64,000 nucleotides of DNA from Ligula intestinalis (lineage: Eukaryota > Platyhelminthes > Cestoda > Diphyllobothriidea > Diphyllobothriidae), in the NCBI GenBank assembly GCA_036362985.1, contig JAYGXS010000004.1, positions 22,226,186 through 22,290,185 of the forward strand. Reading direction: 5' to 3'. Below are positions 46,853 through 58,967 of the stretch, in pieces. The notes below the pieces were generated by a model. The model was not told where the DNA came from. It did not search any database and saw only the letters and a list, made by a program, of their open reading frames with translations. Numbering within the stretch: the first letter of the stretch is position 1; each line of letters begins with the position of its first letter. Position numbers and translations under genes: made by a program.

Positions 46853-48479
46853 TCAGATACCAGGGGGACCCTTTTCAAAGTCCAAAAGTTGTGTGTTTGG
46901 GAAGGAGAGGGATAACAAGGACTTTATATCTTCCGAAGTTAAGTGTTTACGTAATTTGACTTTAAAAACTGCTAAGTTAGACGACAGCCTATGTTCGAGG
47001 GGAATATTATTCCAGAGGAAGGCATACTTGGAGGCAAAGAAGTGAGAATGGTTCGAAGTGGAGCTTAAGGGGGGTGCAATAATCCTGGAGGAATTACGAG
47101 TGGCATAAGGTCTATCTGCGGGAAGGAGGGCGTCAATTCGTGGGAGGTTAGGTGTAGAGTTAACGCGAAAGAGGAAACAGAGGCTCACTTCGAGTCTTCT
47201 GACCCAAAGAAATGTCGTGTTCGCTAACTGACATCTCTCCGTATACGAAGTAATGGATCGAGGAAGAGCGAATATTTTGCGAGTAAATACTCTCTGTCCA
47301 TTTTCAATCTTACCGCGGTCGGAAGCATTCATTAGACCAAAGGGGAGACAGCAATATTCTAGTATTGGTAGAACATACATGCGATAAAGTTTTAACTTTA
47401 TTTCCAGCAGGGAAAAATTATGTGATATAAAACCACATATATGTGCAGCCTTCGCAGATATTCGATCTGCATGAAGTGACAATGCTATTTTATTTGTGTA
47501 GCTTAGACCTAAGTCTTTCATAGTGGATCGTTCTAAAAGTGGAATACTTTGAAAGACTAGGGGACGGGGAAGCTTGGCGGGACCGAAACACATGAAACGG
47601 CACTTGGATGGAGAGAATTCCATCTGCTAGGTTGCACTCCAACGTAAGAGTGTTAGTATGTCCGCATTTATGTTATCAACGCACATACTTGCCGTGTCCT
47701 TATGAAAATGAACACATGCATTTGAGATCGTCTGCATAAATGAGATTGTGTGAATTGTTTAGAACAGTCGAAATTTCGTTTATGTATGGAATGAAAAGTA
47801 AAGGACCCAAGTCAGTGCCTTGAAAAACACCACTCGTAATCAGCTGAGCAGTGGAGTTACTATTACCTACTAGGACCTTCTGGCTACGGTTAGACAAGTA
47901 GGAAGCGATGAAGTCGAGGAGAGTGGGACTGATGCCAATGGCTTCCAATTTTACCAAAAGCCGTCTGTGAGTACCTTGTCGAAGGCTTTGCTCAGGTCAA
48001 AGTAGATAGCAACCACGGATTGCCGCACGTTGTGGAGGGAAGTGGCGTGGTTAAAAAAAGCTAAATGACACGTCTTGCATGATCTTCTGAGTAGAAAACC
48101 ATGCTTCAAGTCGCTAAAAAGCTATTTTTTAGGCAAAAATCGAGAATTTGATTTAAAATTATCTTCTCCAGAAGTTAAGCTAGGGCCGGGATTTTATGAA
48201 CATCGCGGTAGTTATTTATGTCCGAACGAGATCCTGATTTAAAGACTAGAAGAGTAATTGATGTCTTCCAAGTGTCAGGAAAGAAACCATTTAAGTGATA
48301 CACTGAAAATATATGGCTAAGTAATTTGGGAAAGGTCGACACTCTTTTAATAACTGAATTGGGGATACCATCAGTTCCCGAAGAGTGCGAGTTTTTTAGA
48401 CAAATTATCTGCTTACGAATAAATTCTATGGAGAAATCAATGTTCCCGAGAGTATTGTCAGAGCATGGCACTTGTTATA

Positions 48480-48605
48480 CCCCTTCCTGCATCTTCCTCA
48501 TGTAAACGCTCTTTGTTTTTTGCTTCCAGATATAGCTTTCTTTGGAATAACTTGCCAATCGAAATTAGGTCGTTAACTAGATTGTCTACTGCACATTTAT
48601 CTTAA
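48480..48605 (+). pseudogene. LINE 3' fragment nested in copy B, opposite strand
   Basis: The plus strand reads RSLFFASRYSFLWNNLPIEI and a stop at 48603-48605. This is the same C-terminal motif as SKYAFLWNNIPLEHR of copy B. It is a 5'-truncated CR1-like insertion in reverse orientation inside copy B. Confidence 0.75.
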
Positions 48606-48650
48606 CACTGACTCTATTAACCTTTTATTCTCCTCATCTTTTCCGAGCAG

Positions 48651-49229
48651 CTTTCTCCATGACCCCGAGAAAGGACCATTGGGAATTTAGAAGATCCGCT
48701 TGAAACTATTCTCTCTGCCTCGTGTCCCCCGAGAACCTAGATGTTTCCATTAACCACCGCTGAATCAAACGAAGCCACGTGGAAGTACTCAGTCTAAAAT
48801 GCTGTAGTTTCGTTGAATACACACCTTCATCAGACCACCCACACCTATTTTAGCTCTACTACTATCTTCCTTAGCAGTTTTTTTCTCTTGCACACTTTTT
48901 GAACATGGAGGCCCGTTGAATACTGTCTCCATTTTCACTCTTTCTCCATGACCCCGAGAAAGGATCATCGGGAATTTAGGAGATCCGCTTGAAACTATTC
49001 ACTCTGCCTCGTGTCCCCCGAGAACCTAGATGTTTCCATTAACCACCGCTGAATCGCACGAAGCCACGCGGGAGTACTCAGTCTAAAATGCGGCAGTTTC
49101 GTTGAATACTCGCCTTCATCAGACCACCCACACCTATTTCTGCTCTATTACTATCATCCTAAGCAGTTTTTTTTCTCTCGCACACTTTTTGAACACGGAG
49201 GCCCGTTGAACACTGTCTCCATTTTCACT
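48651..49229. repeat. 289-bp tandem duplication
   Basis: Copy 1 is 48651-48939 and copy 2 is 48940-49229. They begin CTTTCTCCATGACCCCGAG and end near TGTCTCCATTTTCACT, at roughly 93 percent identity by eye. Each carries, on the minus strand, CTGATGA, a 14-nt spacer and GAAAC (48807-48833 and 49096-49122). It directly follows the nested plus-strand LINE end and may be its 3' UTR in two copies. Confidence 0.9.
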
Positions 49230-50833
49230 AAAAGAGTTTTTTTTAACTGCCATAATTTTTCGTTTTTAGTTCAAAATTACCTGCAAAACATTGCTAATGT
49301 TGCCCCAAAAGGACAAGTTCTGCTGATATTATTACGACTTTCTACGTCTACTTGCACATATTGTCAAATTATTTTTTGAATTTTTATTTTTTTCGAAATT
49401 AACTTTGTATAGATAGTGCCGTACTGGCGCTGAAAAATATAAATTCCAAACGACGGGACGGGTTCGGATTCTGTCGTAAAATGCTTCGCAAAGAAAGCAT
49501 TGAATAATTCAGCCTTATCAGACTCATCTAGTACAAATGTTTTATTTTCATTAAGCAATGAGGGTATTTCAATTCCTCGTTTTGCGGAGGACCTACGACG
49601 AAACAGTTGTACAACCGATTTTGCAGAGTTTACCTCACTCAGGGCGCAAGATTCCCTGTGCTGGTCATGCGCAAGACGAATCTTTGACGCTAATAGGAAG
49701 ATCTCTGCGATCCTTAGATGCACAGACAGCGAACTAGTAGATCGATCTTTCAGCTGCCTCCTCAATTTCTTAGGCCTGGGCAAAAGAAAATGAGGGACGG
49801 TCGATTCTGGTGTGTAGGGTTTCGAAATTTTAGTGGGCACAAATTCCAGCATTTTATTAGAAACGACCGACATGAGTTCAAAAATATATGCTGCGTCGTT
49901 TATGTAGTAGAGGCTCTGCCAATCTAATGAGTTCAGAAAATTGTTGATCGAGCTAATATCTGCGAGGTCATACGCATGATAGGTACGACAAGCACTAGCC
50001 TTTTCCGTTCAAGGAAGCGGAAGGCAACAGTGAATTAATGCGTGATCACATTGGAAGCTGTCCTGCTTAAAATCAACGAAGAGAGGGGCAATACCATTTG
50101 TGAAAATCATATCAAGGATGAGATTCTGTCTTGTTGGGGAACTAACCAGTTGAGACCAGTTAGAAAAATAAATGGTATCTAGGAAAGGCTGAAATCTAGG
50201 TGGACAATAGTTTGAAAGCCAGTCAATTTCAGCAAAATTAAAATCTCCAGCAATAATTTTAACTTCAAAAGTGGATTCTGAAATAAACTTGAATATTTCA
50301 CACAAATTTGCATCTTCTTCAGATGAAGAGTTAGGAGGATTCTATACACATCCGATAATCGTCTTTTGCCGGGGCGACAGGATAATAGAAGCGAAAGAGT
50401 AATTTCCAGAGAAGGACGTGCTATTTAAATAAAACGGAAAGTGCCTAAATGACGTTTGAATATAGAGAAGACAACCACCACCACGCTTATTAATGCAATC
50501 GTGACGATAGAGATCATACTCATCTATGATAAGGGAGGCGTCAGGAATGATTGGATGGGTCCTAGATTCTGTTATGCATATAACATCAGGCGTCGTCTCA
50601 AAAGCAATAGCTCGCAGTTGAGCCATTTTATTGATAACAGACCTGGCATTAAGCAATATGGCATCTAGTGTGTATTGAGTGGCATGAATATGGCTATCGT
50701 TATTCATAAAAAAATAATTTTAAGGTGGGTAGGCAAACTATAGGCCGTTATTATTTGTGGAATAAGTACTGACGGGTATGGAGCTTTAAGCATAGGGTAA
50801 ACAAAAATGGATGGCTGATAAGGTCTAAGATAT

Positions 50834-52197
50834 CTAGGGGCTCACTTTCGGGCAGGGAAAAATGAGGAGAGGATAAACAAAAATAAGCTTCTGGGGCATT
50901 TGGGAGGAATGGGGGGAGGCGAGAAGGCATGTAGAAGTTTGCAGGTTTGAGTGGTAGAGGATGGGTAAAGGAATTGATAGGGGATAACGGTGACATAAAG
51001 TGTTGAGGCCGCTCGCGTAAGGACTAGTGGTCTTAATGAGTGAATGTCCTGTACGGCAACTCCGATTAGATTTAAAACCGTACCAGTTTGGGTTACTGCC
51101 GTGCAAATGAAATTTTTCGTGGTTCGGGCATGGCGTGTTCAATAACGCATTATACGGGGGAATAATATGACACCCACGGTCAAGGGATGAGCTAGGTTGT
51201 GGTGGGGAAGCGCTCGGCCTAAGCGCATTCGACGGTGTTGGTGACATTCTCGATGAGCTTGTTGCCGAGTTAGAGGCAGCGGAATTTATCGATCATTGGA
51301 CAGAGAATGTATTTAGACTAGTTTAAATCGTAATAGATGATGGAGCAGGGGGCCTTGACGGTCCCGACATCAAGAGGGACGGGCTTACTGGTGCACTGAT
51401 GTTTATGGGCCTTTGACTAGACATTCGGGACGTAGGGATAGCAGGTGTACTGATGGTTACGGGACTATGAAAAGACATCAGGGAGGCCGGGATAACGGGT
51501 GCACTGACGTTAGTGGGTGTATGGCCAGGTATGCGGGAAGGAGGATTAGCGAGTGCATTTACCCTATCGGGACTACGAACAGATTTATGAATAGTAGGCT
51601 GACAAGTCATTGGTCTATTGGACTGCAGAGCCGCATTTCTTCGCTCCATTGGTGTAAGATCTCGAAAGAGGAAATTCTTAGTCATTTCTAAATATCGGAA
51701 AATGCGATCCCGTTGAGCAAATATTGAGTACACCTCGATCGGTGAAAACAACTTAACTAGGATGGGCGGGTTTTCGCTACGCGATGAAAGGCGTTTGGCT
51801 TCTGCAATTTGTATTTGAAACCACCCGAACTTAGAAAATATTTTGCAATATCCAAAGGGCGACTTAATATGGATGCATTTTTTAGTATTAAGTTAAAGCT
51901 TCGCTTTTGTCTATCAAAAGCTTCCGTGGTTATAAGATGGACGAGGGAGTCTAACTTTTTACAATCTTGCGAGGGCACATCTGACAAATTACCATCAAGC
52001 AGATTGCCTAGTATTCACAAAACAGAACCAATCTTCATCATGAAGTCATTATAGTTCTGTAATGCAGATAAATCAATTTGTTTAGCCTTGACAATGGGCT
52101 GCATGTTGATATCAAGGCATTGACTAGTAAGCGTGGTCAGGCACCGCTTGGGTCTGGGAGCAGATATCTTACGATGAGCTATAATTTTCGTTCTCAT
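50834..52197 (-). pseudogene. ORF1 of CR1-like LINE copy B, decayed
   Basis: Frames at 52197-52015, 51987-51757 and 51751-51323 together read as a LINE ORF1. Visible blocks are EAFDRQKRSFNLILKNA, NPPILVKLFSPIEVYSIFAQRDRIFRYL and FRDLTPMERRNAAL. This is the pattern of an RRM-like nucleic-acid-binding ORF1 with the conserved D-L-T-x-x-E-R. A proline/serine-rich tail follows, continuing as low-complexity sequence to 50834. Frameshifts occur near 51755 and 52000. It sits directly upstream of ORF2 on the same strand, so copy B was close to full length. Confidence 0.75.
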
Positions 52198-52381
52198 AAT
52201 TTTGATGGAAATCTGCTTTAAATGTGAGACGATTTAGAAAAATTCAGCCTGTATAATTTTACCGAAGCTGGTTGCTAAAATCCCTTTAAATTGTTAAACA
52301 AACTGTATTAGTTATTACGTTCAGGAAAAACCAGTTGATATGATTATCAGATTATGACTGCGACAAATAATCAGAGTTAAC

Positions 52382-53117
52382 TTACCCAATACTGCAGGTA
52401 TTTTTTAATAAGCACTTTAAAATTATTTGAAAAAGCGTATTCAATATTGGGAAACGACTCAGCACTGAAGGTCTCGAGAATATTCGGATCTGGCCGATTT
52501 TTGTTACTAGGCCGCGAATTTGTTGGTTTAAAGAGGTTGCGTCTCGGTAGAATTGGTTGTAAAACAAAATCTTCTTAAATTCCGACTTCAAAAGATCGTC
52601 CACGCAAGAAAAATAATTCCAGAGATGCAGGAAAATATTGTATACGAACGGTTGCAGCCACAATATCCTAGATTAAAATTGATGGGGGATATCGGTGTAG
52701 AAATGTCCTAGGAGGAGCTTGGGGGAATATCGACCGTGATCTTGACCATATTTTTTCAAAACTTGTTAGCATTTCTTTTAAAGACTAATCCTTGGCGGAT
52801 TTTAAATGCTGCGTCCACCATACGAATTATTTCCGCTGTTTATCTGGCTACTCACACGGAGCATAAATTGTCTGAATTGTCAGTGCTTTTAGTACAATTG
52901 TACTAAATTCATTTTGACAGGTCCCTCTGGGAGCCTTAAATATCGAACCATATATATTATTCAGATAGGGTGGCCGCGTATTAGAGTCCTGAGGACGATT
53001 TCTGAAACGCTGCAGTGTGCATGCATTAGAGTTGACGAACAGGAGCCATCTCATAAACCAATCATAAAATAGACGAAGATTATCTTGGAATTCCGCAAAA
53101 GTAGAAAGAATAGGCAT
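52382..53117 (-). pseudogene. Decayed CR1-like reverse-transcriptase fragment
   Basis: The frame 53117-52848 reads STFAEFQDNLRLFYDWFMRW, LLFVNSNACTLQRF and DSNTRPPYLNN, which fits the region just after the YADD box of CR1-like enzymes. The frame 52663-52382 fits the following C-terminal part (NQFYRDATSLNQQIRGL). The match is by pattern only. Confidence 0.5.
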
Positions 53118-53149
53118 TAAATCTCAATTATGAAGACTATCGCCAATGT

Positions 53150-54345
53150 CGAAAAAACCTGAGGACACGGATAATGTCGAGTACTCTTCCAAATTTTTAC
53201 CACCACTTAACACAAACTGTGCAAGCATCCTTTGTCTCTCCGCAGAGGACCTGCCGACACCAGATATTATTCCTATATTGTTTTTAGAAACTCGTATCTG
53301 GAGAGATTTTGAGAAACTAAGTCGAAGATCCCAGGACAGAAGGACCTTCTGCCCAAACTTTTCAAAGTATTCACGAGTGTGCTTCTGCTAATGCTCTTTC
53401 AAAGTCCCGTTGACTTTCGAAGACTTTGAATCAACTGGAAGTTGGCGCATATAATTCCCAGGCGTTGGTGACAAATTACAGGCCCATCAGCTTGAACTGA
53501 ATCCTGGACAAGGTAAAAAAGAGGATAATTAAGAATAAATTGATGCAACTCTTAGAGGCTAACAACTCGTATCAAACTGCTAGCACTAGTTCCGGAAAGG
53601 AAGATCCTGCATGGCAAACTCTCGAAGATAGGCACGCATTTAGTCTTGTCTTCATTAAATTTCAAAAGAACGTTGAAGCTGTGCCACAGCGGATACTGCT
53701 TTGCAGACTTTAATGAATAGAAATCAGAGATAACTTGCTCAAATAGATAGAAAATTCCCTTGTGGGTCGGAGCCAGCCCGTTTGCATCAGCAAATGAAAC
53801 TCAAGTTCTGCTGCGGACAATAGTGGTGCTCCCCGGGGTTCACTAGTGGGACCCATCCTGTGCCGTATATAAGTGGACGACTGTGTCAGATATTTGGAGT
53901 GTAAATAAGCTATATTTGCCGAAGAAATGAAAATCTGTCGAGGACAGTAGACTGCCTATTAACCTTAATTGATTGGGAAGTGGTCAAATCCGAAAATGTA
54001 TAATACTCCACCTATGAAACTCTGTCATACCACCAACATTAAACGTTATCTCGACGACGATGAAATCTTGCTAGACGTGGAAATCCCCAATGACATCGGT
54101 GTGTTCACGACTAACTCCTTAAAACCGTGCTCTGGTTGCTCGAGGGTGGTGAAGAGTGCACTGTCTGTATTGCACGCGATCAGGAAGCCTTGTTGCATTT
54201 TGATGAAAATATCTTTTGCAAGATTTTTGAACGTTTGCAAGGCAGCATTTGGGACGCACTCTGTAAACATCGAGGTCCGTGACAATTCCAAAACAGAATA
54301 GGCATCAAAAGTTTCAGAGCCAAAGCATCCTGCAATATGCAACCC
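53150..54345 (+). pseudogene. Decayed CR1-like LINE fragment, plus strand
   Basis: Visible in order on the plus strand: NYRPISL at about 53475, a degenerate promoter-proximal RT box with WDPSCAVYKWTTVSD near 53850, and NDIGVFTTNSLKPCSGCSRVVKSALSVLHAIRK at 54090-54190 (shown here as motif only). Those are the reverse-transcriptase thumb and post-YADD blocks. Many stops and frameshifts. It is head-to-head with the minus-strand fragment at 52382-53117. Confidence 0.65.
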
Positions 54346-54365
54346 GCTGAGCAAACCTTATTTTT

Positions 54366-54440
54366 TTACCCAGTTTTCTAGCTGGGATTCGAACCCACAC
54401 CAGTACGGGGAATACTATAGTGCAGCTGAGGTTCTAGATA
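54366..54440 (-). repeat. tRNA T-arm-like sequence, possible SINE piece
   Basis: The minus strand has GTGGGTTCGAATCCCAG, a B-box/T-arm, followed by an A-rich stretch. No clear A-box or acceptor stem was seen. Confidence 0.3.
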
Positions 54441-54693
54441 TAGCCAGTGCTTGCTGGCGTGGTTTAGACTCCTACTTAATCCAGCGCGTTTTTCATGATA
54501 AGGCAAAAAGAGTTATTTAAGTCTTCCCAAATCCCCCATTAGTTAATCGTCCCTGGCAGTCCCCTGATGGATACTAGATTCGTTGCTTAGGAAATCCCAC
54601 TCAAGCAGTCAGCTTTCTGTGTCAGATTTGTTGGATTTCATAGGTTGCAGAAGACTGAGCGCGTAATCCGACCCGGGTGTGATTCACCGGTGG

Positions 54694-54775
54694 GGTCTTG
54701 TAATTCAGTTAGTTACAGCGTTAACAAGCTAAAGCCTTTCACCTGCTGGCGTGGGTTCAAATCCCACCAAGACCG
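54694..54775 (+). other. tRNA-like sequence (degenerate tRNA or SINE head)
   Basis: A perfect 7-bp acceptor stem (GGTCTTG/CAAGACC) and a perfect T-arm (GTGGG-TTCAAAT-CCCAC) enclose 82 nt. A possible long variable arm GCC/GGC suggests a class II tRNA. The D-stem pairs poorly and no standard anticodon loop could be drawn, so a functional tRNA is unlikely. Confidence 0.4.
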
Positions 54776-56979
54776 CTAAGTTTGCATAAATGAGTCATCA
54801 ATTATTTATATCTGCCAGCTTCTTCCAAAACCATTATATATTCTATAATATTTACTGACAAATGGCTCGGGAGCTCTTGCAGGCATTCCACAGTGTGAAA
54901 ATATTGGCTCGTTGCCTTGAATTTAAGGATTATTTTTAATTTGCCACAACGACCCATTAAAACTGCGAGTCTTGCAGGTCAGACTGGAGATACGCATGTT
55001 CCCCTCCTCCGTCACAGGGGGTCTAACTATGGAATGCCAAGGGATGTCATTATTTCTGGAAACTGGACACTGTTGCAAAATGAGGCGGAGCGGAGCGAAA
55101 GTTAATTTAACCCTTGAGACTCACGCTTCAATCGTCACCTGTTGGACTATTACAACCCAGGTGGTTTCTTCGTACAATGCACTTAACTGCGCGTTGAAAA
55201 AAAGCTAAGATGCTGCAGGATCACAAGTTATTTAGAACCGCAAAGACATTCAAACAGCTGAATCGTTTCTGCTGTTATGAGTGTTTTAGTCATCAAGCGC
55301 ATAAAACTTATAAACCGGTGGGAAATCAGCTACTTAATAGCTGAAAGTAGGTTTTAATTATTGGAACCACGAAGACCGCCATACTAGAAACTCTTATCCC
55401 CTAGCCTACACACGTACCCGTCTACCATTTTGGTTGCTCAATGTCCAGCCTCTATCGGTCTTCCATCAACATACATCGGTTAAGCCACCTCTCAACATAC
55501 TCCCTCCCTTGCTCGCCCACGCGTTCATGGGTTCAACGTTTGGCCGCACTGAGTCTGTGCAATTCTTCCTTAAGCTGTCCGCCGAGTGTCTGTTCCATGC
55601 CTACCAAAATCGTTCCACGTCTTCGTTAGGTTGTTTTTGCGGTATATAAACACCTTCTACTTCCTATGTTTTGCATTCAGATTTAACTTCAACCTTCGCC
55701 TCCAACTTCCCCTTTTCATCCGCTACCTGACCGCTAGTATCCAGCACATATTCGCAAGCGTTTGCCACCCGGGTACTGATAACCTTATCCACTAAGTGCC
55801 GGCAAACATTCCCAATCCTTTATCAGCCTACCTCGTGTCATTCCCGCTTAGTCGTCCTGCGTGCACTCTCATCCTTCGAAGACTGCTTGCACACCTATAC
55901 GGCTCTCAGTTGAACTCAGGATCCCTAATCTTCCCGAACACTTACCAGGACCTCCCCCTGGTGAACGCTGCGCACACGAATCATCTACCTACCATCTTAC
56001 CCGTGCTCGATTCCCTTGATCAGGATGCCCGGCTGGGGGGGGGAGAGTGCAGTAGGTGGCTGTAAGTCTAACATCACTTAAAACCAACTCCCAAGCAAGT
56101 CACCGTCCCTGCATCACCCTTTGTGGAGCAAACTTTGGACATAGTAGAAACTGATGGTCGAACTGTGTGGTCAGGATAGCTCACTTCCGTCCGGTCTGTT
56201 GGTACCTTATCTGATTCGCCTGCGTGCTCATGCATACGGGGGCTCAACGCCCCGTTAAGGTCGTAAACTGACGTAAACCGCTCGCCCGTCGTACTTCTGC
56301 TGCAAGTTCTTTCTGCTTCTGTGCGTGCCCACACGTCCAGGTTTTCAACTTCGGACCCCGTGTGGGCCTCAAAGTGTTTTCCTACCGACTGCCTCACTTA
56401 ACCATTGGGTCTACAAACTTTACTTGCCCACATCGTCCCCGGCCTTCCCGTCTTACTCTTTCGCCCCAAAACATATAGTCGAATCCAACAACGAAAAAAC
56501 CCAACGATATTGTCCATGTTAATTAAAATTTTCGCAATCGAGTTACTGTTTGCCGTTGTCATCAACTGTCCTTGCCCTGGATGAACAATATGCACTGTAG
56601 CGATCTACTTGCAGAACTAATAATAATTCATAGAACAGATGACATTTTCGATTTGGCATGTTTGCGATTAGCTTGTTCTGTCACGGTAGTTGAGATGACT
56701 TTCAACACATTTGCAAACCTTTTTTGCCTATATTTTATAATCATAACACTCCCACTGACTTCCAGAAGAAGTGAAAGTCATTTCTAGAGTCTGAAATACC
56801 TTGACTGACCCAGATGTTCAAGGGTTTATTAATATCAGGGGTTGTTGAAGGGAACTGGAAGTCATGTGTCTACGTAGATTCAGGCGCGCGGCACCGAAAT
56901 CTACACTTCACAAATCTGCAACAGGCATATCCTGGCCAACTGTATTACCCGGTATTATGCCAAAATGTAATAGACAATA
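54776..56979. other. No gene recognised
   Basis: Several short open frames on both strands; none match a family I know. Position 55430-56060 (+) is C/T-rich. Confidence 0.5.
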
Positions 56980-57245
56980 CAGTGGAACCCAGCGTAACGA
57001 GTTTAATCCGTTCCGGCATGGATTTCATCATGTGAAACACTCTTTTTACTAACCGAGGGAACCGTAGACAATCAAACTGTATCAGTTAACCGATCTGGTT
57101 CAGGCGACCGAGGACTCACATTCTGAGAGCAAGGCTCGACGGCGGACACAGGAACACACACGCACTGACAGCTCGATAACTGAGCAGACGCTCTTCAATC
57201 GAAACAAATTTTCTGTTAACTTGCTCGCTCGCTACCTTTATTCGG
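56980..57245 (+). mobile_element. MITE-like repeat copy beginning CAGTGGAACC
   Basis: Starts CAGTGGAACCCAGCGTAACG immediately after a TA dinucleotide. About 250 bp aligns with the reverse complement of 60127-60428, e.g. ACAGCTCGATAACTGAGC against ACAGCTCGTTAACTGGGC, and GCTCGCTCGCT near the inner end. The right end was not clearly found. Confidence 0.5.
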
Positions 57246-58203
57246 TACTTAATGAAAAAATAATTGACAATAAATAGGTTACACTGAGTGTTTACTCACT
57301 TGCCCAAAAACCGCATTGATGTGCATAAAACTGTAGCCAAAAGTTCGAGGGTCTTCTATTTTGTATTAGGTAGAATAAAGAGTCGAAATCAAATAAAGGG
57401 ACAGTAAAATGCACAGAGTCCTCATAGCAACAGTAAAATCGAATCACCGGGTGGCTGAGGTTTAGACGGATATTAGGGCTGGACAAAGAAGCACAAAAAG
57501 CGAAATCAATTTCGAAATGCAGTAGAATGCAGCAGGACGCAGACAGACAAGCGACCACTAGTCATTTTATCAGGAACCCGGTGACGATTTTGCCCCGGTA
57601 GTTGCGCCAGGAATCCGACCAATGCACTAAAATGACAACAATGGCAAGAAAGTGACAAAGGAATACGGGTAGGCGCCTGAAATTGATTTTAGTACTTATA
57701 TGAGGTGTAGCGTGCATCTAAAACCTATTCACATCGTGAGAGACACCTTCCAGTGCTCCGAACACACGTTAGCATTGTAAACTGTATGATTCACCATACT
57801 GGTTACAGAGGTACGGGTCAATAGCGCAAGCTGTGACTTATGAAGGCGGTTTAAAAAAAACCAAAAGGTCCGGACGCTACTGCGTACGTGTGTGGGTGTA
57901 TGATACCTTCAGCTGCGGCAACCACGAGTCATATCTAACGATATATTCTTACGTTCACCTAAAATTCGACGTGCTATCACAGGCTAGGATCACTTCGCGT
58001 GCGACATCTAATCCATGCATTCAGTTTTCATTTTCCGTCTGTTGACTGCTCTCAATTTCCAGTATTTCAGATTGTACGCTCGTGTTTTATGGCCCACCGG
58101 TGTATTTTAAAAAGCTGACGACGCAAATGTGATTTTCCATTTTCTGCTTCCCGAAAACAGCTCTATATCATTTTTGGTTGCCCAGCCTATCAAACTCCTA
58201 TTA
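57246..58203. other. No gene recognised
   Basis: A minus-strand 88-codon frame (57292-57558) and a plus 70-codon frame (57833-58045) are not recognisable. Confidence 0.5.
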
Positions 58204-58873
58204 CAGTGGAGTCCGGTTAATGTGGACAACCGCTTAATGTGGACAGTTGGCCAGGAACTGAATTTCTCCATAGTAAAATCCTCCGGTTAATCTGGACAGC
58301 CACCGCTTAATGTGGACAGCACCAAGCTGTCAACCGGTCGGTTGACCTACAGATTTTGTCAAAAATCCAGTCCAAATCGCCCGTGGCGGGGAATTCCCGC
58401 GTCCTGTTCTGAAAGTTTTGCTTCAGATGAACAGTACGATGCCGAAGTCGCCGAGGAGGCAACACTGGAGGAGGTGACAAGCGAACTCGCCGAAGCAGTT
58501 GCAGATGCCAAGAAGGTACAGACGAGTAAAAAGAAGAGTCTGAAGAGGAAGACGACGAAGTCGAGCTCCCAGTCTCATCAAAAGAAATGAGGGCGGCATT
58601 GGCCGTACTCGAAACGGGGCATCGACAACAAGGTTTTGATGTGGAGAATTTTGACACTGTGATAAAGAACTTTATGGGAGCTTTAAGAGAAAAGTTTCCA
58701 CCAAAGCGATCAAAACTGAGCATGTTCTTTCAATAAAACTTCATTCAGATGCAAAATTCTGTTTTTTATACGTAGAGACGACTGGTTTGGGGTCAGTTCG
58801 CTTAATGTGGACAACCGGTTAATATGGACAGTTGGCCTGGAACGGAGGTGTCCACATTAACCGGACTCCACTG
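58204..58873 (+). mobile_element. Pogo/Tigger-like DNA transposon, internal-deletion derivative
   Basis: A 670-bp element flanked by TA on both sides, with perfect 25-bp terminal inverted repeats beginning CAGTGGAGTCCGGTTAATG. The 12-bp unit TTAATGTGGACA recurs near both ends in direct and inverted copies, as expected for transposase-binding sites. A remnant frame at 58587-58736 reads MRAALAVLETGHRQQG and ends KRSKLSMFFQ and TAA. An acidic stretch precedes it and AATAAA overlaps the stop region. This fits the C-terminal end of a pogo-family transposase, which often ends in a PCNA-binding-like FF motif. The DNA-binding and catalytic domains are absent. Confidence 0.85.
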
Positions 58874-58967
58874 TACCACCAATACCATACTCCAAGAGCT
58901 CTACCCTTTGTCTTCTGGGTGGGGCCAAATATCAGATCCTGGCCGAAAGCGTATTTAACAAGGATGC

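Larger units (their letters stand above)
46853..50707 (-). pseudogene. CR1/L2-like non-LTR retrotransposon ORF2, broken by an insertion (copy B)
   Basis: Endonuclease at 50009-50707: ILLNARSVINKM, ICITESRTHP, INKRGGGCLLYI, AGDFNFAEIDW. A linker at 49364-49873 includes NAFFAKHFTTE. Reverse transcriptase: HSSGTDGIPNSVIKR (48175-48471), IYFDLSKAFDKV near 47990, SGVFQGTDLGPLLF and LIYADDLKCM (47700-47957). C-terminal part 46853-47623: DLGLSYTNKI, MYVLPILEYC, LWNNIPLEHR, ending GPPGI. It is cut between about 48480 and 49430 by inserted sequence, with frameshifts and stops elsewhere. An ORF1 lies upstream at 50834-52197. Confidence 0.9.
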
